The notes below the pieces were generated by a model that was not told the DNA's origin, searched no databases, and saw nothing but the letters and a program-made list of their open reading frames with translations. The translations under genes and the position numbers were made by a program. Source: Candidatus Thalassarchaeum betae (GTDB taxonomy: Archaea > Thermoplasmatota > Poseidoniia > Poseidoniales > Thalassarchaeaceae). Taken from it: a stretch of DNA of 64,000 nucleotides. Shown here piece by piece: positions 51,665 to 58,297 of this stretch. The stretch spans positions 62,001-126,000 of the forward strand of contig PSPG01000001.1 in NCBI GenBank assembly GCA_003193925.1. Direction: 5' to 3'. Numbering within the stretch: the first letter of the stretch is position 1; each line of letters begins with the position of its first letter.

Positions 51665-53767
51665 ATGGAGCCGCTGGGTGACGTAACTGACTCGGGAAAC
51701 CTAGATCCAGTCGGACTGGGCTTCATGTGCGGGCTTGAGATACACCAGCAACTGGCTACGGGAAAGCTGCATTCCAGAATGCCCAGCAAGCTCTTCGACC
51801 ACAGCATCGATGAGGTCCCAGATGACTGGTCGCGTTCGAATCGGCGCCTCAGGGCCTCCGAGGGCGAGGCTGGACAGATCGATGTAGCCGCCCGCTTCGA
51901 GCAGCGCCGAAACCGCTCCTTCGTCTACGTCCAGCCGCCCAACGCCGGGCTGATCGAGTTGGACGAGGCCCCTCCGCTCGAGCACGATCCCGAAGCGGTC
52001 GACGTCGTTCTGACCATGGCCGCGATGATGGAAGCCAAACCGGTCCCTGCGCTTCAGGCGATGCGCAAGACCGTGGTCGACGGCTCCAACACCAGCGGAT
52101 TCCAGCGAACCACCCTTATCGCGACTGATGGCAGCGTAGTGACCCCAACAGGAGAGGTGGGCGTCGATGTGATATGCCTGGAGGAGGATTCTGCGAGGAG
52201 GCTCGACACCCAGTCTTCCTCATCTGGAGAGACCGTGGTTTACACCCTCGACAGGTTGGGGATGCCGCTGGTGGAAGTCGCAACCGCTCCAGATGTCCAG
52301 ACTCCGGAGCATGCCAAGGAGACCGCTCTCACTCTCGGAACTCTGCTGAGGGACACACGCAGGGTCAGAAGGGGTCTCGGCTCGATCCGCCAGGACCTCA
52401 ACGTGAGCATCGCCTGCGGAGACAGGGTAGAGATCAAGGGATGTCAGGATCTCGACTGGATACCACGGATAATCAGCCTCGAGATGGCTAGGCAACTGCA
52501 CATGTACCGACTCGCCAACCAACTGCGCGACGAGGCAGCCCTTCCGCCTCTGCCCCCGAACAGGGACGATGACGAGGTCCCAGTGGAGAATCGGGTGGCA
52601 GCGGCGGCAACCTCTCGTCTGCCTCTGGAGATTCACGACCTCTCGGACTTGTTCGCGAACTGCGAATCAGACGTGGTCCGGCGCTCTCTGGGTGACGGCT
52701 CGGTCATGCAGGGAGTGGCTCTAGCCGGCTTCGCCGGAAAGTTGGGCAGAATGGAAACCGACTCCGAAGGCGCCCAACTACCCCGGCTCGGCAGGGAGCT
52801 GGCAAGCGCGGCCAAGTTGGCCGGGGTCGCGGGGATCTTCCATTCTGACGAGTTGCCCGCCTACGGAATCACTGAGCCCGAGGTAGGCGCAGTGCGTGAC
52901 TCCCTGTCACTCGACGACTCGGATGCGTTCGTCCTGTGCGTTGCGCCGGCATGGCAGTCAGAACTCGCCTTGGAGTCAGCCATCCAGCGCGCGAGGCGAG
53001 CCTATCATCGGATACCTCGCGAGGTCCGCAACGTGGTCATCCGCAGGGGCCAGCCGGAGGACGGCACCACAACCGCGATGCGCCCCCTACCTGGTGGAGC
53101 CCGAATGTACCCAGAGACCGACATTCCTGTGCTGGAGATTACTTTGGAGCACTGGGACGGCATCCGAGAGAACCTCCCTCTCAACGGCGAGCAGAGGAGA
53201 GCGCGACTGCACAAGCACGACCTCTCTGACAACCAGGTGGAGGCGATTCTGGGTGCCGAGTTGGACGACGTCCTGATTACAGCAGTCGAAGGAGGTCCTT
53301 GCGGCTGTCCGCCCCTGCCAGCCAAGGCATGGGCATCGACTCTCTTGGAAAATGCGCGTGCGGGAGTCGCCGAAGGCACCGATCGCTCCGAGGACGAAGT
53401 CCCGTGGCCAGTCCTAACCCTAGCTGTGCACGCGCGCGAGGAGGACATCATCACCCGCGAGGGCTTGATCCCACTAGCACGCAAACTCTGGCTGGAGGGC
53501 CCCTCATTCACCGACACCGAATTCGATCAGCGACTCGAGTGGTTCGCCGCCCAGGCCGAGGAAGCCGGGTTCACCCCCGCCGACACAGGGGCCGTCGAGC
53601 TGGCTGTCGACGAAGCCATTGCAGAGAGCATGGACATGATCAAGGAACGAGGAATGAGTGCAATGGGACCATTGATGGGCTTCGTGATGCAGAAACTAGG
53701 GGGCTCAGCAGACGGCAAGACGGTGAGCGAAATCCTGCGTAGGAAGATATCCGAGTTGGATGGCTAG
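51665..53767 (+). CDS. gatE: Glutamyl-tRNA(Gln) amidotransferase subunit E
   Basis: A 700-residue GatE, the archaeal-specific tRNA-dependent kinase/amidotransferase subunit that converts Glu-tRNA(Gln) to Gln-tRNA(Gln) with GatD. It has the GatB/E cradle domain (FMCGLEIHQQLATGKL, NTSGFQRTTLIATDG, LEEDSARRL, PLVEVATAPDVQTPEHA), an AspRS-like GAD insertion in the middle (FAGKLGRME, LPAYGITEPEVGAVRDSL), and a C-terminal helical plus YqeY-like tail (GPLMGFVMQKLGGSADGKTV). GatD is not in the window. The frame extends upstream to TTG 51623, overlapping mcm by 4 bases; I prefer ATG 51665, but the longer form is possible. Confidence 0.95.
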   Translation: MEPLGDVTDSGNLDPVGLGFMCGLEIHQQLATGKLHSRMPSKLFDHSIDEVPDDWSRSNRRLRASEGEAGQIDVAARFEQRRNRSFVYVQPPNAGLIELDEAPPLEHDPEAVDVVLTMAAMMEAKPVPALQAMRKTVVDGSNTSGFQRTTLIATDGSVVTPTGEVGVDVICLEEDSARRLDTQSSSSGETVVYTLDRLGMPLVEVATAPDVQTPEHAKETALTLGTLLRDTRRVRRGLGSIRQDLNVSIACGDRVEIKGCQDLDWIPRIISLEMARQLHMYRLANQLRDEAALPPLPPNRDDDEVPVENRVAAAATSRLPLEIHDLSDLFANCESDVVRRSLGDGSVMQGVALAGFAGKLGRMETDSEGAQLPRLGRELASAAKLAGVAGIFHSDELPAYGITEPEVGAVRDSLSLDDSDAFVLCVAPAWQSELALESAIQRARRAYHRIPREVRNVVIRRGQPEDGTTTAMRPLPGGARMYPETDIPVLEITLEHWDGIRENLPLNGEQRRARLHKHDLSDNQVEAILGAELDDVLITAVEGGPCGCPPLPAKAWASTLLENARAGVAEGTDRSEDEVPWPVLTLAVHAREEDIITREGLIPLARKLWLEGPSFTDTEFDQRLEWFAAQAEEAGFTPADTGAVELAVDEAIAESMDMIKERGMSAMGPLMGFVMQKLGGSADGKTVSEILRRKISELDG

Positions 53768-53804
53768 GATTGTTCAATAACTTGTTTTACCGACCCGAAA
53801 CTCC

Positions 53805-54425
53805 GTGTCCGAACTAATCGGTCTGGCAGTTCTGCTCATCCTTCTATCTCTGGTCGTAGCCTCCTCCTCCGAGGAGGAGAACAGGCTCAAGGCGCTGTCA
53901 GTCGCATGGGTGGTCTTCTTGCTTCTGACATTCTCTACCATAGCCACCGAGTGGGCTAGGATGACCGCAGTGCTAGTCAATCAGGAGGATGACCCGCACT
54001 ACGGCCTGCCCGACCTCTGGGATGGTAAGCAGGTCGTCTGCCTCCACTTCTCGGGGGGCAACGTGCCCGCAGGTTTCGATGACGGGCGTCATCACATCGA
54101 CTACGACGGCACGGATTTCATGACCGACGTCGAATGGAACGAGACCGGGGCCTGCATCGGGGGCTTCTCTGGATTCGAGAACGGATGGGACCTGCTCGAT
54201 GCGGCGATCAACGCGACCGGCGATGACTTCGCCGTCACCACGACGTCCTACTCATTCGGGTTGATGATCGACTCCATCGCAGGTGTGGATCCGAGCACGA
54301 TGGCGGGCGAGTTCAACGGCGCCTATTGGTCACTGTATCACAACGGGGCGTTGTCTATGGTTGGGATAGCCGATCTCGAATTGGACCCAGACAGCGTCGT
54401 GACATGGCGTGTGGACACTTGGTGA
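53805..54425 (+). CDS. Membrane-anchored DUF4430-domain protein
   Basis: A 206-residue protein with two N-terminal hydrophobic segments (LIGLAVLLILLSLVVAS and LSVAWVVFLLLTFSTIA) and an external C-terminal domain. The end, FGLMIDSIAGVDPSTMAGEFNGAYWSLYHNGALSM in two pieces and then DSVVTWRVDTW, has the DUF4430 pattern (Tyr-Trp, Asn-Gly, final Trp), a fold shared with the C-terminal domain of cobalamin carriers such as intrinsic factor. Two cysteines (VVCLHF, TGACIGG) could form a disulfide. DUF4430 proteins often sit beside ECF-type vitamin transporter S-components, and the next gene looks like one. The start is GTG. Cobalamin or a related ligand is the best guess. Confidence 0.7.
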   Translation: MSELIGLAVLLILLSLVVASSSEEENRLKALSVAWVVFLLLTFSTIATEWARMTAVLVNQEDDPHYGLPDLWDGKQVVCLHFSGGNVPAGFDDGRHHIDYDGTDFMTDVEWNETGACIGGFSGFENGWDLLDAAINATGDDFAVTTTSYSFGLMIDSIAGVDPSTMAGEFNGAYWSLYHNGALSMVGIADLELDPDSVVTWRVDTW

Positions 54426-54472
54426 AACCAAACCATCAAGTGCAAGGCAACTCCACTGAGTAAGGGGCGCAT

Positions 54473-55129
54473 ATGTTCGATGCACACGCGGTGGCACTGG
54501 GACCCCATGGCATGCTCGCTGTCAACGTCGCAATGCTCTCGATCATCGGCTGGGCGCTGTGGAGGGCGGAGCAGAAACTCTCCTTCGGTAGCGATTGGAT
54601 CGCACTCTCCATGCTGGGCGTATTCGCCATCGCCGGACGCGTGCTGCTCGACCCCATACCGAACGTCCAGCCCGTGACAGTAATCGTCCTGCTGGTAGGA
54701 ATCCACTTCGGTGCGACCCGCTCGATCGCCCTGGCGACCGCCGTCGCGCTGGGCTCCAATCTGATTATGGGTCACGGACTGTGGTCCTTCTACCAAGCAA
54801 TAGGATGGTCTGCCGTCGGAATCGCAGGAGCTCTGCTAGCGGACCGACTCTATGTGGACGGACGCCTCGCTCTGCCTGCTCTTGCCGGGGTCGCTGCCAT
54901 CTCTGCCTTCGCCTTCGACTGGATAGTCTCCCTCAGTGCTCTCCACTCTCTGAGCGCAGACGTGTTCCTAGTGTACCTGATGGCCGGTATCCCGTACGAT
55001 CTCCTGCACGCCGTTGGCAATGTGGCCTTCGTCGCTTGGCTCGCGAACTCGCTCAGCGACATCATGACCAGGCACGTTGCAATCCCGGCCGCAATGGCGG
55101 TGAACGACGTTGCCACGAACCGAGTCTGA
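54473..55129 (+). CDS. ECF transporter S-component-like membrane protein
   Basis: A 218-residue membrane protein with about six hydrophobic helices (VNVAMLSIIGWALW, SMLGVFAIAGRVLL, VQPVTVIVLLVGIHFGA, IALATAVALGSNLIMGHG, LPALAGVAAISAFAFDWIV, VAFVAWLANSL). IAGRVLLDPIPNVQPVTVIVLL and GLWSFYQAIGW closely follow the pattern of ECF-family vitamin S-components (A-motif regions and the substrate loop). It needs an EcfA/EcfT energising module, none of which is in the window. It lies 47 bases after the DUF4430 gene, so both may form one uptake unit. Substrate could be cobalamin or another vitamin; not provable here. Confidence 0.72.
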   Translation: MFDAHAVALGPHGMLAVNVAMLSIIGWALWRAEQKLSFGSDWIALSMLGVFAIAGRVLLDPIPNVQPVTVIVLLVGIHFGATRSIALATAVALGSNLIMGHGLWSFYQAIGWSAVGIAGALLADRLYVDGRLALPALAGVAAISAFAFDWIVSLSALHSLSADVFLVYLMAGIPYDLLHAVGNVAFVAWLANSLSDIMTRHVAIPAAMAVNDVATNRV

Positions 55130-55136
55130 GATCACG

Positions 55137-55481
55137 ATGGTATTGGTCACGCGCAGTGACCTTGAGCTCTCGAGAGGCAAACTGGCGGCTCAATGCGGCC
55201 ACGCCGTAGCGGAATGCGTGCTCAAGGCCAAGCGCGAGGCGCCACGGATGCTCAAGCGCTACATGAGGGAGGGAGCGAGGAAAGTCGTCTGCACCGCTCC
55301 GAACCTCGAAGCCCTCAGGAGGTTGTTCGGTGATGCCAGAGTGTGTGGCTTGGTCTGCTACATGGTGACGGATGCAGGCCACACTGAGATTCCTGCTGGC
55401 ACAGTCACCGTCGTGGGGATAGGCCCTGGGCCGCGCTCTGAAATCGACGCCTTGACGAGCAGCCTTCCGCTAGTCAAGTGA
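55137..55481 (+). CDS. pth2: Peptidyl-tRNA hydrolase, archaeal/eukaryotic type
   Basis: A 114-residue Pth2 that releases tRNA from stalled peptidyl-tRNA. It starts MVLVTRSDLELSRGKLAAQCGHA, which holds the catalytic Lys and the QxxHA motif, and continues with RKVVCTAPNLEALRRL, VTDAGHTEIPAGTVTVVGIGP with the active-site Asp and Thr region. ATG 55137 is the family-typical start; the frame extends nine codons upstream over the end of the S-component gene. It is followed by two hairpins before the opposing gene. Confidence 0.95.
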   Translation: MVLVTRSDLELSRGKLAAQCGHAVAECVLKAKREAPRMLKRYMREGARKVVCTAPNLEALRRLFGDARVCGLVCYMVTDAGHTEIPAGTVTVVGIGPGPRSEIDALTSSLPLVK

Positions 55482-55494
55482 GAAACGAGAGAAA

Positions 55495-55527
55495 ACCCAC
55501 CGTGAGCGAACGCTCTAGACGGTGGGT
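55495..55527. terminator. Hairpin after pth2
   Basis: ACCCACCGT (55495-55503) pairs with ACGGTGGGT (55519-55527). Inside, GAGCG and CGCTC make a further stem with loop AA and a TAG bulge. It is one of two adjacent hairpins between convergent genes. Confidence 0.55.
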
Positions 55528-55536
55528 AATGCGGCT

Positions 55537-55564
55537 GGACTGGGAGGCGCTTGCCCCCCAGTCC
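55537..55564. terminator. Second hairpin between pth2 and the aquaporin-like gene
   Basis: GGACTGGG at 55537-55544 and CCCAGTCC at 55557-55564 make a perfect 8-base-pair stem with a 12-base loop. Lying 40 bases past the end of the minus-strand gene, it may end that transcript. Confidence 0.5.
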
Positions 55565-55604
55565 GCCTTACGTAATTCTGCCATTCCAGTTTCCCAGAAT
55601 GATA

Positions 55605-56162
55605 TCAGGCCATCTCTGCGATCTTGACCGAAGCCAAGGCGCCGACACCGACCAACACTCCGTCAACAAGCCAGTTGCTGACGGATGCTCCGATGTCCCC
55701 GCCGCTACCAACGAGGGCACCAGCCATGTCGGATGATCCCCCGACCATGGTACCTAGCGCCAGTACGACGAAGGCGGTGACCCATGCGTCACAGCGGTCA
55801 TAGACGGTCCACAGCAGTGCACCACCGGCAATCATGCCAAGCGCGCCCCACATGTCGAAGGACCACATGTCTGCGGCCACGACATCACCTACGTCACCAG
55901 AGTTCACCAGCATCAGTGCGAGCACTGCGCCGATAACCTGGCTGACAAGGCGTGTGCCGTTGTCCATCCAACCGTCCGAGTCACTTAGGTCGCCAGTCAT
56001 TATGTGGCCCCAAGTGATCATCGGCAGTATGTGGGCGCCGCTAATAGCCATCCAAGCCGCAGCTAGGACTAGGGCTCCCCCAAGGTCACCCACGCCACCT
56101 GCGAGCCAGGCAACCATGAAGGCCCCGCCCATTTCGTTCATCATTGTCTCTGTATTCATCAT
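55605..56162 (-). CDS. Aquaporin-like membrane protein with altered NPA motif
   Basis: A 185-residue, very hydrophobic protein with about six helices. The segment AISGAHILPMITWGHIMTGDL lines up with the first aquaporin half (SGAHxNPAVTxG), but the Asn-Pro-Ala is Leu-Pro-Met. It is followed by LVSQVIGAVLALMLVN, the usual next helix. The second half ends with GALVGSGGDIGASVSNWLVDGVLVGVGAL, in which no clear second NPA or the pore arginine is present. The N-terminus MMNTETMMNEMGGAFMVAWLAGG also suits the family. Transport of water or a small solute is therefore uncertain. The start has GGTGAGGAGG upstream and a TATA box about 50 bases further. Confidence 0.65.
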   Translation of the reverse strand: MMNTETMMNEMGGAFMVAWLAGGVGDLGGALVLAAAWMAISGAHILPMITWGHIMTGDLSDSDGWMDNGTRLVSQVIGAVLALMLVNSGDVGDVVAADMWSFDMWGALGMIAGGALLWTVYDRCDAWVTAFVVLALGTMVGGSSDMAGALVGSGGDIGASVSNWLVDGVLVGVGALASVKIAEMA

Positions 56163-56207
56163 TTTTTCCTCCTCACCTCAGTGAGTGGTTGCCGGCTTTC
56201 ATGGCGA

Positions 56208-56217
56208 TTTATAATAG
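56208..56217 (-). promoter_or_regulatory. TATA box for the aquaporin-like gene
   Basis: Read on the minus strand the bases are CTATTATAAA, followed about 25 bases later by a likely transcription start and then GGTGAGGAGG and the ATG at 56162. It is the most convincing promoter in the window. Confidence 0.6.
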
Positions 56218-56283
56218 AATCCTACGAAATCCGGAAACCAACCCCCCCTTGAGGGTTTTTTCCGAATGCCGGTGTTCCCAACA

Positions 56284-56338
56284 ACACCTGATTTTCTCCG
56301 CCACACCAGGTGTCTTTCACCACTTCGGTGCTATGCAC
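56284..56338. promoter_or_regulatory. Cluster of small hairpins upstream of cysteine dioxygenase
   Basis: The 255-base gap before the dioxygenase gene holds several dyads: AACCC with GGGTT followed by TTTT (about 56245-56265), ACACCTG (56284-56290) with CAGGTGT (56307-56313), and GGTGC TAT GCACC (about 56327-56339). This could be a terminator plus a structured leader. I match it to no known riboswitch. Confidence 0.3.
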
Positions 56339-56417
56339 CGGGCACGACTCCCCGCGATCCTGAATCAGGATTCCTGCTCAGTAATCGTCATGAGGGACCC
56401 GCCACCCTGACGGGACA

Positions 56418-56942
56418 ATGGTCACTCAGGTAGCACTCGAACCTGAGGCTCGAAACGAACTCCTCTCGGAGTGCTCAGGCCTTTCAGGCCTGGTGGAGTG
56501 GCTGGATTCCATCGACAGGAGACCCGGCCTCGATGAGTTGGACCAGCGCCTCAGATCGACCCAAGTCAACCTCCCAGCACTCAAGGAATGCATCGGCTAC
56601 GCCGATGTCGGCTACCAGAGGAACGTAATCAAGAGGTCCGAGTTCTACGAACTCGTCGTCATCTGCTGGATTCCGGGCCAAGAGACCCCCATCCACGACC
56701 ACGTCGGCAGCGACTGTGCCTTCCTCATCGTCGACGGGGTCTCGACGGAGACGATCTACGAGACCAACGAAGAGGGCCTAGCACACCCGATAACCGTCAA
56801 GCGTTATCAGCCCGGAGATGTATGTGCGGCTGAGGAGCCGGACATCCACAGGGTCTCGAACGACACCGACTCCGAACTGGTCAACTTGCACATCTACTCG
56901 CCGCCGCTGTCCGCGTACAACATCTACGCCCCTGCAGAGTAG
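56418..56942 (+). CDS. Cysteine dioxygenase
   Basis: A 174-residue cupin that oxidises cysteine to cysteine sulfinate with O2 and iron. The iron ligands are His93 and His95 in PIHDH and His144 in DIHRV. Cys100 (GSDC) and Tyr160 (HIYSPPL) stand at the places of the Cys93-Tyr157 cross-link of the mammalian enzyme, and Arg68 in YQRNV matches the arginine that binds the cysteine carboxylate. So it looks like a true cysteine dioxygenase rather than a mercaptopropionate dioxygenase. It is monocistronic, in front of an opposing aminotransferase gene whose stop codon abuts its own. Confidence 0.9.
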   Translation: MVTQVALEPEARNELLSECSGLSGLVEWLDSIDRRPGLDELDQRLRSTQVNLPALKECIGYADVGYQRNVIKRSEFYELVVICWIPGQETPIHDHVGSDCAFLIVDGVSTETIYETNEEGLAHPITVKRYQPGDVCAAEEPDIHRVSNDTDSELVNLHIYSPPLSAYNIYAPAE

Positions 56943-58190
56943 TCAGCATTCTACCCCGTGCTCCCTGAACAGCTCCTCGAGGCGAGTCAGCCCAAGGTCC
57001 ACGTTGTCGTACGGGGGTCCGAAGGAGAACCGCACCCACTGGCGGAACGGGCTCTCACCGCTTCTCTCACCTCCCGGATTGACGTCGAAGAACTCGCCGG
57101 GCACCGTCATCACCTGCCTGTCGAGGGCGGCCCAGAACAGCCCCATCCCGTCGTTGAGCGGCTCGGGCAGGTCCTCGACACATGCCCAGACGTAGAACGT
57201 CGCTGCCCCCGGCAGGCACCTCATCCCCATCTTGGTCAACCGCTCGACCATCATGTTCCGCTTCTTGACGAAGGCCACCCGCAGAGCACTCGTCTCCTGC
57301 TCGGCGTAGGCTGGCTCGAGCGCTCTGAGAGCCATGCGCTGCACGATGCGGCTGGGCCCGCCGTCGATGGCACTGGCGGCACGGCCGAGGGTCTCGACTA
57401 TCTCCGGTGGGCCGAGCACCCACCCCATCCTCCAGCCGGGGTAGCGGAACGACTTGGTCAGACCGTCGATGACGAGTACCGGGTCGATATCCGGGTCCTC
57501 CACGAATTGGGCGGAGGAGACAGGACCGCGTCCGGGATGGTCACCCTCGTAGATGAAGTGCGAGTAGAACTCGTCCATGATCAGGGTGCAGCCCTCGCGG
57601 CGGGCGGTCTCGCAGTAGGAGGCGAGTTCGTCGCCTTGGATGACGTGGCCGGTCGGGTTGCACGGGTTGGAGATGAGGAAGGAGTCGAGCCTCTTCGCAG
57701 CCTCAGCGAACTCGGCGGCAGGGATAGAGAAGTTGTTCTCCTCCGCTGTCGGGATGAGGACCGGCTCCAGCCTCGAGGCGGCGTAGTCCATCATGTCCTG
57801 ATAGGCGGTGTAGTCTGGGACCTGGTAGCCCATCCTGCCCTGCACCGACCCGAACACCCGGCTGAGCATCACCCGGCCGCCCTGTGAGATGCCGACGTTG
57901 GCAGCGGTGTACGGCTTCTTGCCGCGGCGGTAGTAGCGGTTGTAGTGATCGGCTACCGCCTGGCGCATCTCATCGGTTCCGTTGATCGGACCGTAGGCCT
58001 GGTCCTCGGGCTCGATGACCACGGAGCGCAGACGGTCTGGAGCACCCTCCATCTCGCCGATCTCCGGTTGGCCCTGACCGAGGTTGCACCAGTCCGGGTT
58101 GCCGTTCCAGAAGCCGCGCTTGTGGGCCTCGGCGACGACCCAGATGACACCCATGTAAGGGACCTCGCGGAACGCTCCATCCCCCGCCAT
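56943..58190 (-). CDS. PLP-dependent aminotransferase, class I/II
   Basis: A 415-residue fold-type I aminotransferase. It has NLGQGQPEIGEMEGAPDRL at the N-terminal part, GPINGTDEMRQAVADHYN, NVGISQGGRVMLSRVF for cofactor binding, LISNPCNPTGHVI, the Asp-x-Phe-Tyr of LIMDEFYSHFIY, and DGLTKSFRYPGWRMGWVLGP with the Schiff-base lysine. The specificity is not clear; aspartate or another amino acid is likely. The start ATG 58190 is chosen from the family length; the frame runs on upstream into the divergent gap. It abuts the dioxygenase gene end to end, so a link with cysteine sulfinate transamination is attractive but unproven. Confidence 0.9.
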   Translation of the reverse strand: MAGDGAFREVPYMGVIWVVAEAHKRGFWNGNPDWCNLGQGQPEIGEMEGAPDRLRSVVIEPEDQAYGPINGTDEMRQAVADHYNRYYRRGKKPYTAANVGISQGGRVMLSRVFGSVQGRMGYQVPDYTAYQDMMDYAASRLEPVLIPTAEENNFSIPAAEFAEAAKRLDSFLISNPCNPTGHVIQGDELASYCETARREGCTLIMDEFYSHFIYEGDHPGRGPVSSAQFVEDPDIDPVLVIDGLTKSFRYPGWRMGWVLGPPEIVETLGRAASAIDGGPSRIVQRMALRALEPAYAEQETSALRVAFVKKRNMMVERLTKMGMRCLPGAATFYVWACVEDLPEPLNDGMGLFWAALDRQVMTVPGEFFDVNPGGERSGESPFRQWVRFSFGPPYDNVDLGLTRLEELFREHGVEC

Positions 58191-58297
58191 GGCTCTCCGT
58201 GACGCTGGGGACAAATGAGTTTGACTTCTCGGAGCACGCAGCGTGCTCCAAGGGTGCACGAACAATTGTTAAATCTCGACAGGGTAGTCAAGGTGCG

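Noticed and set aside
53805-54425. Secreted soluble protein
   Set aside because: Two hydrophobic N-terminal segments make a membrane-anchored form more likely than release.
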